Source: Prevotella sp.
Lineage (GTDB): Bacteria; Bacteroidota; Bacteroidia; Bacteroidales; Bacteroidaceae
Assembly: GCA_017557405.1 (NCBI GenBank)
Contig: JAFYYV010000028.1
Location: 1 to 64,000, forward strand
Direction: 5' to 3'
DNA: 64,000 nt
Within the stretch, counting starts at the first letter, position 1. Each line of letters opens with the position of its first letter. The translations under genes and the position numbers were made by a program. Under the pieces are notes generated by a model, which did not search any database, was not told the DNA's origin, and saw only the letters and a program-made list of their open reading frames with translations. This document shows, in pieces, positions 8,244 to 16,081 of this stretch.

Positions 8244-9493
8244 TTATGCTTGCAAGAGTGGTGCCATACGGCGGCAATGCCGTAAGGTACGCATTGGAGA
8301 AGGAGAAGGCAAAAGTGGTCAAGGTGAACCACATGCCGGAGGGTATCGACCCGACCGCCATCTGGTATATGATGAAGCATCATTGCCAGCTGCATCAGCA
8401 GGACAGAACTGTTGGGCGTAAGTTGGAACGCTCCATGGTTTCGTTTGTAATCTCGCCCTCCAAGGAAGAGGCAAAGAACTTCACCATGAATGACTGGGCG
8501 AACCTCGGTGATGAAACGTTGGAAACGTTGGATGCTGTCGGACTTATCCCCAGGGGAATGGAAAGAGAGGTCAAGACCAATTTCCGCAACTCTATGAATG
8601 TGTCGGGCCTACATTCCGACTCCAAATCCGGGACACTGCACCTTCACATGGATTGCTGCCGTGTTGACCTCGAAGGCAATACCAACGATGTCCACGATCT
8701 TCACATAAGGGCAATGATGGCTGCGGAAATTATCAATATGAGGCATGGATGGAAGCAGCCGAAGGAGATACGTGATATGCGGAAAGCGGAGATTGCGGAC
8801 TTCTGCGAATACACCCTTCAGAAGATGCTGGAGTTTGATGTTGACTTCTACTTCAAGATGCTTCGGATGAAGGGCTATGAAGTGACACCTCGTTATGACA
8901 AGAGCAAGAAACTTGTCGGCTACACCATCGGCAAGAATGCCTCTGTGTTCAAGGCTTCTGAGGTGGGGCGTAAGTTCATGGCATCGCAGCTTGAAGCCAC
9001 TTGGAAGATACTCCATCCGAAGCCTGCCCAGGTCAACGTAAAACCTGCCGTAGCAATCGTTTCACCAAGCAGTCGTCCTGCCTGTCCGTCTGCCCAAACA
9101 ACGATTTCTACCCAGCCAAAGGTTAAGCCGATAGCACAGCCGAAGCCTATGCCTTCTTTCACTACGTTCAACATCGATATGCCCAAAGGCTGCAAGGCTG
9201 TTGAGATTCCCAACTCTGTCAAGGATATTTTCCTCAACGAGGCTCAGATACCCGAAGGCAACGACACTGCCACCATAGAGAACGTCGCTCATGTCGCAAT
9301 GTTGCTCTTTGTTGGTTACATCGATGCGGCCACGTCCATGTCCGAATCTTGCGGAGGTGGTGGCGGTTCTGCCCCTGAATCCGGGTGGGGCAAGAAAGAC
9401 GATGAAGATGAACGTCTGTATGCTCACCGCTGTCTCAAGATGGCTCATTCCATTTGCAAACCAAAGCTACGTCAGCGTGGTTATCACCGTTAA
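8240..9493 (+). CDS. Relaxase/mobilization nuclease
   Basis: 417 aa from the ATG at 8240, which overlaps the MobC-like stop by four bases; the open frame extends upstream but that start would bury the preceding gene. The N-terminal domain has the MOB-P-type order: early ARVVPYGGNAVRYALEKEKA and a three-His-type metal motif in LHLHMDCCRVDLEGNTND (about residues 133-150). The region after residue 250 is Pro/Lys-rich, then a conserved acidic tail with a glycine run (CGGGGGSAP). It should nick oriT and lead the strand during mobilization by a helper conjugative element, since no conjugation pore genes are present here. Confidence 0.9.
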   Translation: MIMLARVVPYGGNAVRYALEKEKAKVVKVNHMPEGIDPTAIWYMMKHHCQLHQQDRTVGRKLERSMVSFVISPSKEEAKNFTMNDWANLGDETLETLDAVGLIPRGMEREVKTNFRNSMNVSGLHSDSKSGTLHLHMDCCRVDLEGNTNDVHDLHIRAMMAAEIINMRHGWKQPKEIRDMRKAEIADFCEYTLQKMLEFDVDFYFKMLRMKGYEVTPRYDKSKKLVGYTIGKNASVFKASEVGRKFMASQLEATWKILHPKPAQVNVKPAVAIVSPSSRPACPSAQTTISTQPKVKPIAQPKPMPSFTTFNIDMPKGCKAVEIPNSVKDIFLNEAQIPEGNDTATIENVAHVAMLLFVGYIDAATSMSESCGGGGGSAPESGWGKKDDEDERLYAHRCLKMAHSICKPKLRQRGYHR

Positions 9494-9510
9494 AACAATC
9501 ACATATATCT

Positions 9511-10104
9511 ATGATACGAAAAAGCAAAAACAAAGAGATCCAGCCCAATTTCGAGGAAATGTGGAGCGAGGTCGAAGAGGACATTCAAGAGCAGGATGCC
9601 GAACAGGACATCATCAATCGTGTCCCTGAGTTAAGAAAACTGAGTGACAATATCAACAAGGCGACCAATACTTGGGTGAATGCCGACCTTCAATTAGAAT
9701 CGGCTATTCAACAGTATCAGCGTGCCGAAAGGAAACTGGATGATTCTGTTACAACCATCAGTGGCAAGGTTGACACCATCAATAAGCACATAGACCAAGT
9801 TATGGAAGATGCGCCGACAAAGTTGAAGGTGTCGGTGTATGTTTCTGATGCAGATTGGCAGAAGATGCAAGAACTTCATGCCAAGTGGCTGGAGTATGAT
9901 GAAAAGATGCTTGCCGACCACAACAAGCAGCAAGAAACGATTTGGCAAAAGCAGAGCCAACGACTAACGAACATTGTGAAGAACAATGAGGGCGTATGGA
10001 TTTCAACAAGAGTCTTCTACATCGTTGGCTCTCTTTCCCTTCTGTCAATTATCACGATTGTAATGGAGATTGTCGCTTATATGTACTTCCATTGGATTGT
10101 ATAA
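9511..10104 (+). CDS. Coiled-coil membrane protein of the mobilization cluster
   Basis: 197 aa from ATG 9511, 17 bases after the relaxase stop. The acidic N-terminus and a long helical, coiled-coil-like middle (residues 35-160) are followed by one hydrophobic segment near the C-terminus (VFYIVGSLSLLSIITIVMEI). This MobB/DUF-like layout is frequent as the third gene of Bacteroidales mob operons, where it may tether the relaxosome to the membrane or the coupling protein. The function is inferred from context. Confidence 0.75.
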   Translation: MIRKSKNKEIQPNFEEMWSEVEEDIQEQDAEQDIINRVPELRKLSDNINKATNTWVNADLQLESAIQQYQRAERKLDDSVTTISGKVDTINKHIDQVMEDAPTKLKVSVYVSDADWQKMQELHAKWLEYDEKMLADHNKQQETIWQKQSQRLTNIVKNNEGVWISTRVFYIVGSLSLLSIITIVMEIVAYMYFHWIV

Positions 10105-10151
10105 TTAAAAGTGAGTTCGACGAATTTAGAAGAGGGATGGTTGGTTATCAA

Positions 10152-10215
10152 TAACCCTTTCACAGGCAATGCATGGTTTCTTCGGAAAGAAGCAATAAGT
10201 AACCTGTGAAGGGTT
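10152..10215 (+). repeat. Stem-loop after the mob operon
   Basis: TAACCCTTTCACAGG (10152-10166) pairs with CCTGTGAAGGGTTA (10203-10216 region) with one bulged base. The 36-base loop contains TTTC-TTCG-GAAA, a small hairpin with a UUCG tetraloop. No T-run follows, so this is a structured element rather than a simple terminator. Confidence 0.6.
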
Positions 10216-10708
10216 ACACTAATGGAATGAACGAAAACAGGAATAGTCGGACTCGTCATGTTCGGCAGCCTCTATGAGATTCCTGACGAGGATATGGAAG
10301 ATGAGAAGGATACGAAAAGAGTATAAGAGAAGATCAAGTGTGTTCTTTAAATGTGTTTAAATGAATACTGAAGCACCACGGTATAGTGTTCAAATAGGGT
10401 ACGGCTATCGTTCTGATAGCGAAAGATACTGATACTATTTTCCATCTTGTTTTTAGGCTTATAGCCATGCTTTAAGTTGCTTTTCAGTTTCATGGGAATA
10501 TGTCGGTAGTAAGGCTATTACTTGGTGGCTTGGATAATACGTATTGAAGTAACTGTGTAAGCCTGTTTGATTCACGAATATGTTTTAGTGCGAAGTATGC
10601 TCTTTTTGCCATTTAATCGCGGTTTTATGAATTATTTTGCCATTTCCAGACGGCAAACGCGCGTAATTTAGGAAAAAAGTGTGAATAAATCAAAGAAACC
10701 CGAAACTT
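10216..10708. other. Non-coding stretch
   Basis: About 490 bases without a gene I can support. The only structure noted is a short hairpin, GCTATC (10404) with GATAGC (10415). Base composition becomes more A/T-rich toward the right, where the cargo begins. Confidence 0.5.
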
Positions 10709-10742
10709 TTTGCAGTTGTTTGGTTTTATTTTACTACATTTG
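10709..10742 (+). promoter_or_regulatory. Candidate promoter of the sigma/dynamin/HerA operon
   Basis: TTTG at 10709-10712 and a good -7 TACATTTG at 10735-10742, 22 bases apart (usual spacing is 19-21). It lies about 290 bases before the sigma-factor gene, leaving a long leader that contains a small open frame and a strong hairpin. Confidence 0.45.
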
Positions 10743-10871
10743 CAAAATGTTTGCCCATGGTATATTGTACCTTGGCGCGATATAATACAGCGGATCTGCA
10801 TTTTCTCTTTCTCGAAGGTAGGTGCAGAATTACTGAATATACGTAGTACAAACCAAGAATAAAAGAGCAAT

Positions 10872-11006
10872 ATGGATGTACCACTTGCGCTAAACCACAT
10901 AGGAATCTTTAATAGATTCAAAGGATATAGAAGAAAGTCCTCAACGTTCAACCAGAAGGCTGACGTTGAAGGACTTTCTGCGTTATACACCCTTGTGAAA
11001 GAGTAA
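10872..11006 (+). CDS. Possible 44-aa leader peptide
   Basis: An ATG-started frame of 44 codons (MDVPLALNHIGIFNRFKGYR ...) ending TAA at 11004-11006, preceded by AAAAGAGCAAT, a weak ribosome-binding sequence. It lies in the leader of the sigma-factor operon and its second half covers the hairpin at 10932-10979. It could be a leader peptide whose translation controls the hairpin, or chance. I do not recognise the peptide. Confidence 0.3.
   Translation: MDVPLALNHIGIFNRFKGYRRKSSTFNQKADVEGLSALYTLVKE
10932..10979 (+). promoter_or_regulatory. Long hairpin in the leader of the sigma-factor operon
   Basis: AGAAAGTCC-TCAACGT (10932-10947) pairs with ACGTTGA-AGGACTTTCT (10963-10979), a 16-bp stem with one bulge and a 15-base loop. 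There is no T-run. It lies 55 bases before the sigma-factor start, the position for an attenuator, RNA-stability element or protein-binding site. Confidence 0.55.
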
Positions 11007-11033
11007 GCATGTGGGACTGATAATTAGAATTAT

Positions 11034-11600
11034 ATGGACTACGACCTCTATGATGACCACGCCCTTGTTGATGGCATTCTCAACAACAACGGCAAGTTAA
11101 TAGAGTATTTCTTCAACAAGAAATGCTCTGGTCTCTTTGCATACATTATTGAGAATATCTTTGATGGCAATGTAGACAAGCAAGACTTGTCACAAGAGCT
11201 ATTCCTTTATCTTGCCAAAAACAATTGGTACAAAGTTCGTCAGTTTGACTTCCGAAGCAAATTGATGACTTGGGTAACAGTAGTTGCTGTGAGATTTTTC
11301 CAGAAAAAACGCAAAGAGTTGATAGAAAAAACTGGCAGTATGCCTCTAAATGATAAAATGTGGCAAGAACAAAGTCATGCCATTTACATTGATCAACGGA
11401 TGGATTTGCACATCGCACTTGCAAAAATGCCTAATACTCGTTACCGTAAGGTTATCGAAGTACTAGACCTGCAGGAAGTTCGCCCTGATATTTTAGCAAA
11501 AGAAATGAACGTCACAGTAGATAATTTATATAACATTCATCGACGCGCATTAGCGCAGTTACGCCTTGTAATTGGCAGAAAGGAGGATTACTATGGATAG
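11034..11600 (+). CDS. Sigma-70 family (ECF-like) RNA polymerase sigma factor
   Basis: 188 aa. Region 2 is recognisable in NVDKQDLSQELFLYLAKNNW and FDFRSKLMTWVTVVAVRFFQ (the -10 recognition and core-binding helices). Region 4 is in RPDILAKEMNVTVDNLYNIH followed by RRALAQLR (the -35 helix-turn-helix). The first gene of a same-strand run reaching 20836, it probably drives the operon and perhaps other targets. The next gene starts inside its last codons, suggesting coupled synthesis of a partner. As a cargo-encoded sigma factor ahead of GTPases and a HerA ATPase, it implies induction by a signal. Confidence 0.9.
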   Translation: MDYDLYDDHALVDGILNNNGKLIEYFFNKKCSGLFAYIIENIFDGNVDKQDLSQELFLYLAKNNWYKVRQFDFRSKLMTWVTVVAVRFFQKKRKELIEKTGSMPLNDKMWQEQSHAIYIDQRMDLHIALAKMPNTRYRKVIEVLDLQEVRPDILAKEMNVTVDNLYNIHRRALAQLRLVIGRKEDYYG

Positions 11601-11871
11601 CTTTGATAAATTCATTTCTGATGAAATGCTTGCTGCTTATCTTGATGGTAATGCAATTCCTATTGAGAAAAACATTATAGACAACAGTTTAGACAACGAT
11701 GAGTTACAAGAACTGTTGGAAATTGTTTCTGATATAAAAGCCAATCCAGAACTTATTGATTCTGGTGAAAATCTGAAAGCAGATATTCCCGACAAATTGT
11801 TGGAAGGTGAAGATAACATTCTTGAAAAAATAAAACGAGATATTGAAGGAACGGATGAGCATGTAATGTAA
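11593..11871 (+). CDS. Small acidic protein, likely anti-sigma factor or sigma partner
   Basis: 92 aa from ATG 11593, preceded by GGAGG at 11581 and overlapping the sigma-factor stop (ATGGATAG). The start of the protein, FISDEMLAAYLDGNAIP, resembles the opening of anti-sigma factors (xxLAAYLDGEL), but there is no HxxxCxxC zinc motif and no membrane segment. The rest is acidic and helical. Overlap with the sigma gene is the classical arrangement of a sigma/anti-sigma pair; the assignment is inference from that and the short motif. Confidence 0.65.
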   Translation: MDSFDKFISDEMLAAYLDGNAIPIEKNIIDNSLDNDELQELLEIVSDIKANPELIDSGENLKADIPDKLLEGEDNILEKIKRDIEGTDEHVM

Positions 11872-11874
11872 CTT

Positions 11875-13137
11875 ATGGATAATTTTTTGATACATACATT
11901 TAGTATTAAAAACCATCCCATTAGCGAACTGAAAGATGATTTCAAAATGCAATATGTGATGGGGTTGGGTGAATTCATGTGTTATATGTCGAAGAAGGAT
12001 AGCCGCGCAAGGCTAGTTTTTGAAGTCTGGGCACGTTCCATAACAAGTGTTCTTCCTACCTCTTGCTGGCAATGTACAAATGATTTTTCGCTAATAAAGA
12101 CAGCTATATCATTGAAGCGTGATGGTCTCCATTTTTTTTCTATGCGTCGGATATTCTTTTTTGACTGCTTCTATCTTACATCATTATTGAATAAAAAGTT
12201 GTCGACTTATTCATATTCTTTCTTAAACGAGCATATTAATGGTATTCTATCTAGACATGTTTTGAAGGATGTTTATTCAAATCGAGAAAAGTCTACACAG
12301 AGGGGAATACCGTCACAGTTATTGAGCCACAAGCAAAAAAATGAAATTTTTCTACACAAGCCATTAAAAAAAGTTCTTGTGGTAGCAACAATGACTGCAG
12401 GCAAATCAACACTTATCAATGCTATTACTGGATTTCATATCCACAGAGTGGAGGCGACTGCTTGTACAAAAAGAATAAGTTATCTTTACAATAAGCCTGT
12501 ATCAGATGGCTTCATATCAAAGGGAATAGATGCATGTTATAAATTTAGTTACAAAATAGCCCCATCAGCTCTGAGGGATTTTAATGAAGCTGCGTTACAT
12601 TTTAAGTCTTTACTATCTAATGAACGGGTGTGTTTTATTGACACACCAGGTGTGAATTACAGCCGAGCAGCAAAACATCAGGAAATAACTCACCGCACTA
12701 TAAAAGAAAACAATTATGATGCTATCCTATTTGTGTCTAATTCCAATTATTTCGGAACAAATGATGAATTGGATTTGTTAAAGTTTACACTTAAACAATC
12801 AAGAAAACCAATTATTTTTGTTCTTAATAAAGTTGACACCTTTAGGTTAAAACACGACTCTATTGAAAAGATGATTCGAGATTTTGAAATAGTATTATCC
12901 CAGTTAAAGTGTTATAGTAAAGTTATTCCTATTTCTGCTGAAGCTGCTTTTTATTCGAAACAAAATCCGAACTTTTTAGATAGAGATGAACTGAATGAAT
13001 ATGTATATTATAAAAAAAAGTTTGAAAACATCTATTATGACTTACCATCATATTGTGAAGATGTACATACTAATAAATTTATAGATCGAACCGGCATTAC
13101 GTTGGTTGAACAAACAATAAAAAAAATTATACAATGA
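11875..13137 (+). CDS. Dynamin-like GTPase, first of a pair
   Basis: 420 aa. An N-terminal region of about 165 residues of unknown fold precedes a GTPase domain. G1 is TMTAGKST (about residue 175), then TACTKR as a G2-like stretch, G3 is FIDTPG (about 253), and G4 is NKVD (about 318). The motif spacing and the phrase GKSTLINAITG match bacterial dynamin-like and YjdA/LeoA-type GTPases. It lacks the large C-terminal stalk of its partner and overlaps it by four bases. Paired dynamin-like proteins, one long and one short, commonly act together on membranes (known for LeoA and Campylobacter pairs); co-action here is inferred. Confidence 0.85.
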   Translation: MDNFLIHTFSIKNHPISELKDDFKMQYVMGLGEFMCYMSKKDSRARLVFEVWARSITSVLPTSCWQCTNDFSLIKTAISLKRDGLHFFSMRRIFFFDCFYLTSLLNKKLSTYSYSFLNEHINGILSRHVLKDVYSNREKSTQRGIPSQLLSHKQKNEIFLHKPLKKVLVVATMTAGKSTLINAITGFHIHRVEATACTKRISYLYNKPVSDGFISKGIDACYKFSYKIAPSALRDFNEAALHFKSLLSNERVCFIDTPGVNYSRAAKHQEITHRTIKENNYDAILFVSNSNYFGTNDELDLLKFTLKQSRKPIIFVLNKVDTFRLKHDSIEKMIRDFEIVLSQLKCYSKVIPISAEAAFYSKQNPNFLDRDELNEYVYYKKKFENIYYDLPSYCEDVHTNKFIDRTGITLVEQTIKKIIQ

Positions 13138-15533
13138 AGAAAGTTTCTATTAAGTACAATCCCTATTTGGTATCAACCCAAATAAATATCTCTAATCATG
13201 TAATTAAAGACAACAGTTCTTTAAGGTTCGAGAAACAAAGATTGCAAGAATGGGCAGATAAACTTCCAGACTTGTTAGTAAAAGAATGTAATGATAAAAA
13301 CTTCCAGATTGAATTTAAGGGAACGCAGACGGATTTTGAAGATTTAAAGCTGGCTTTTGAGCTAAAGAGGGATATAATTTCGTCTTCATTTAATCATATT
13401 TCAACCTTGGACATATCTAAGGTAGAAGAGGAAGTTGACAAAATTTTTGAAACTATTCAGAAAGGTTCTGTTGCAGAATTGAGGACACCAGCAATTACTG
13501 AAGCCTTTAAAAAAGCTAAAAACCAGGAGTTTGAAGTTAATGTAATAGCAACGATGAGCTCTGGCAAATCAACTCTTATAAATGCTTTGTTGGGAAAGCA
13601 GTTAATGCCAGCTAGGGTTGAAGCGACTACAGCAACAGTTGTAAAGATCATCAATTCTAAACAACATCATTATTCATTAAGGGCTTTCGATTCGGAAGAT
13701 AAAGAATTAAAGGAGTATAATTTAGAGTTTGCCACACCAGAGCAAATAGATGCATTAAATGATAATCCAAATGTTTCTACTTTAGAAATAAAAGGCCCTA
13801 TTCCTTTTGTTTCTACAGTAGGTATGCAATTGGTATTAGTTGATACTCCAGGACCGAATAATGCCCGGAATAAGAACCATGAAAAATTAACTTATGAAAT
13901 GTTGGAGGATTCCGACAAATCATTAGTTCTTTATATTTTGAATGGAGAACAACTTGGTATTGTTGATAATGAACGTCTTCTTGATTATGTATGCAAATGT
14001 ATGAAAGAAGGTGGAAAACAATCAAGGGACAGATATCTTTTTGTTGTAAACAAACTTGATGTTTGGAAATTAAAAGAAGCAAATCGTATCGAAAAGAAAT
14101 TAAAGGAGGAACTAGAGAACCTTGAACAAAGAGGCATTTACAATCCCTGTTTGTTCCCAGTATCATCATTAGCTGCCTTGGAATTAAGGACTGATGAAAA
14201 AGACATTCAGGCTTTAAATACTTTCAGAACGAGAGCAGAAATGTCTGACAGTTATCATTTCGACAATTATTATGGATTTAATCGCCTTCCAATGGTTGTC
14301 AAAAACAGGTTACAGACTATTTTAGACAGAGGAAATTCTGACCAGATTATTGAGATTCATTCAGGAATAGTTTCTATAGAACAGGCAATTAGTCTTTATG
14401 TTAACAAATATGCCAGAACAACTAAGATTAAGGATCTGGTCGATTCGTTCAATATAAAGTTGAACGATTTGGCAGCAATGGAAAATATACGCAAAGCGAT
14501 AAGGGAAGATCAAATAAAGAAAGCAGAAATTGAAAGACAAATATCTGTTTTAAGAAGGAATCTCTCGGCAGCAAAAGAAGCAAAAACATGTACAAGTATT
14601 ATTGATTCGTTAGATTTGACTATTGGTCTAAAGAAAATGGTCAAAGACAACTTGAAGGAGATATTATCCACAATAACGACAATAATATCAACGAATAAAG
14701 GAACTTCGGTTGAATTGTCCGAAGCCAAAAAGGCATGTGAAAAAATCGACAAGGAGTTTAATACGAGTACGATACAGTTACAGGTAAAAATTGATAAGAT
14801 TATTAAGCAATCTTATGATGAAGCTATCTTAAAAATAATAAATGAGTATAAAAAGTATTTAGACCAACTAAATATTAAAACTAAATCTCAAGACTTTGTA
14901 TTCAGCCCAATTAGTTTGGTTTCTGCCGATTTGCAAGGTCTTACGAATGCAAACAAACTAATAGATACATATAAAGGCACACCAGTAGATGAGGGTAAAT
15001 ATGTTACTGTATATCGTAAAAAAAAGGTTGAAGGTGATCGTGTAGAAAGTGCAGTTGCAGGAGGCTTTTGGGGAACACTTTTAGCAGGTGCTGCTTTTGC
15101 TGCAGATTGTCTTGGTGGATGTGGCCTTGCCACAGCACTAGTTACTGGGGCTGGTCTTGGAATCGCTGGTGGTGCAGCAGCTGGCAGTGATGACCATGAG
15201 GAGGAAGTTCCAGAGCAAGAATGGCAACAAAAGATGGTGACATATGTGAATATGGCAGACTTAGTTACAAACTATTTTATGCCGAGGCAAAAAGCTCTCA
15301 CGAAACTGCCTAATAAAGTTGTTGCTTATGTCAAAGATGAAACTTCTAAACTCAAAGATATATTATCAAGTAAATTAGATGAAATAGACGATTTGGTTGA
15401 AGCCAAGCTAAAAGAGTTGAGTGATTCGCAGATTGCCAATGAGCAAACTGCCGAAGATATTCGCAAGAATGAAGAAAAACTTATGTGGTTAGAGGGTATT
15501 CAAGAACAAATCAATAAACTAATTCTTTTTTAA
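13134..15533 (+). CDS. Dynamin-like GTPase with membrane-inserting segment, second of a pair
   Basis: 799 aa. G1 TMSSGKST (about residue 140), G2-like ATTATVVK, G3 VDTPGPNN (about 235) and G4 VVNKLDVW (about 305). A long helical stalk of coiled-coil character follows (430-630), then a Gly/Ala-rich hydrophobic stretch (about 640-685, GGFWGTLLAGAAFAADCLGG and on) and a helical C-terminus. That layout, with a hydrophobic paddle between stalk helices, is typical of bacterial dynamin-like proteins that bind or fuse membranes. The ATG overlaps the stop of the shorter GTPase, so the two are coupled. Confidence 0.9.
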   Translation: MKKVSIKYNPYLVSTQINISNHVIKDNSSLRFEKQRLQEWADKLPDLLVKECNDKNFQIEFKGTQTDFEDLKLAFELKRDIISSSFNHISTLDISKVEEEVDKIFETIQKGSVAELRTPAITEAFKKAKNQEFEVNVIATMSSGKSTLINALLGKQLMPARVEATTATVVKIINSKQHHYSLRAFDSEDKELKEYNLEFATPEQIDALNDNPNVSTLEIKGPIPFVSTVGMQLVLVDTPGPNNARNKNHEKLTYEMLEDSDKSLVLYILNGEQLGIVDNERLLDYVCKCMKEGGKQSRDRYLFVVNKLDVWKLKEANRIEKKLKEELENLEQRGIYNPCLFPVSSLAALELRTDEKDIQALNTFRTRAEMSDSYHFDNYYGFNRLPMVVKNRLQTILDRGNSDQIIEIHSGIVSIEQAISLYVNKYARTTKIKDLVDSFNIKLNDLAAMENIRKAIREDQIKKAEIERQISVLRRNLSAAKEAKTCTSIIDSLDLTIGLKKMVKDNLKEILSTITTIISTNKGTSVELSEAKKACEKIDKEFNTSTIQLQVKIDKIIKQSYDEAILKIINEYKKYLDQLNIKTKSQDFVFSPISLVSADLQGLTNANKLIDTYKGTPVDEGKYVTVYRKKKVEGDRVESAVAGGFWGTLLAGAAFAADCLGGCGLATALVTGAGLGIAGGAAAGSDDHEEEVPEQEWQQKMVTYVNMADLVTNYFMPRQKALTKLPNKVVAYVKDETSKLKDILSSKLDEIDDLVEAKLKELSDSQIANEQTAEDIRKNEEKLMWLEGIQEQINKLILF

Positions 15534-15535
15534 AG

Positions 15536-16075
15536 ATGAGAAAGCAGTTTTTAGATGCCGTTTACGAGCAAGATTTGATGTCTGTTAGATTGTTTTTATC
15601 TAATGAGTTAATCATTGACCCACGAGGTCGAACATTTGATGAGATGTTGTTATATGCAGAAAAGAACTTGCCAAATCTATATGAGGACTGTGATACTTCG
15701 TTTTCTGTAATATATGATTCAAGTAAATGGGATCAACAATATCTAAATGAAGTCAAAAATGAATTAGATGTCCATTTCTCGCAAAATTTATTGAATCATT
15801 ACAAAGATGTTGTTCTCTATGTGCTTAAAGAGAAGGCAGATTGCATAACTGAACAAGAACAATTTGGAAAAGAACAAGATAATAGTAATGTCAATCACAC
15901 TGTCCGAAATAATATAGCATGTGGTACATTACTTGTTGGAGGTGCAGCCCTTTCTGTCACAGGTTTATACCTGACAAAATATTTAATGGTAAAAGCTGGG
16001 GCAGTATGTTTATTGACCGGTGGATCTTGTCTGTTAGCAGGTGGGTATTTAGTATACAAACAGTTTAAGAAATAG
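15536..16075 (+). CDS. Small protein with C-terminal transmembrane hairpin
   Basis: 179 aa, starting two bases after the large GTPase. The first 120 residues are soluble and helical; residues about 121-175 form two glycine-rich hydrophobic segments (CGTLLVGGAALSVTGLYLTK, then VKAGAVCLLTGGSCLLAGGY) and a short basic tail. It may anchor the GTPases or the downstream ATPase at the membrane. I do not recognise the family; the role is inferred from its place in the operon. Confidence 0.75.
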   Translation: MRKQFLDAVYEQDLMSVRLFLSNELIIDPRGRTFDEMLLYAEKNLPNLYEDCDTSFSVIYDSSKWDQQYLNEVKNELDVHFSQNLLNHYKDVVLYVLKEKADCITEQEQFGKEQDNSNVNHTVRNNIACGTLLVGGAALSVTGLYLTKYLMVKAGAVCLLTGGSCLLAGGYLVYKQFKK

Positions 16076-16081
16076 TACCAT

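Noticed and set aside
10152..10216. Ordinary terminator of the mob operon
   Set aside because: There is no T-run after the stem and the loop carries its own UUCG hairpin, so it is listed as a structured repeat.
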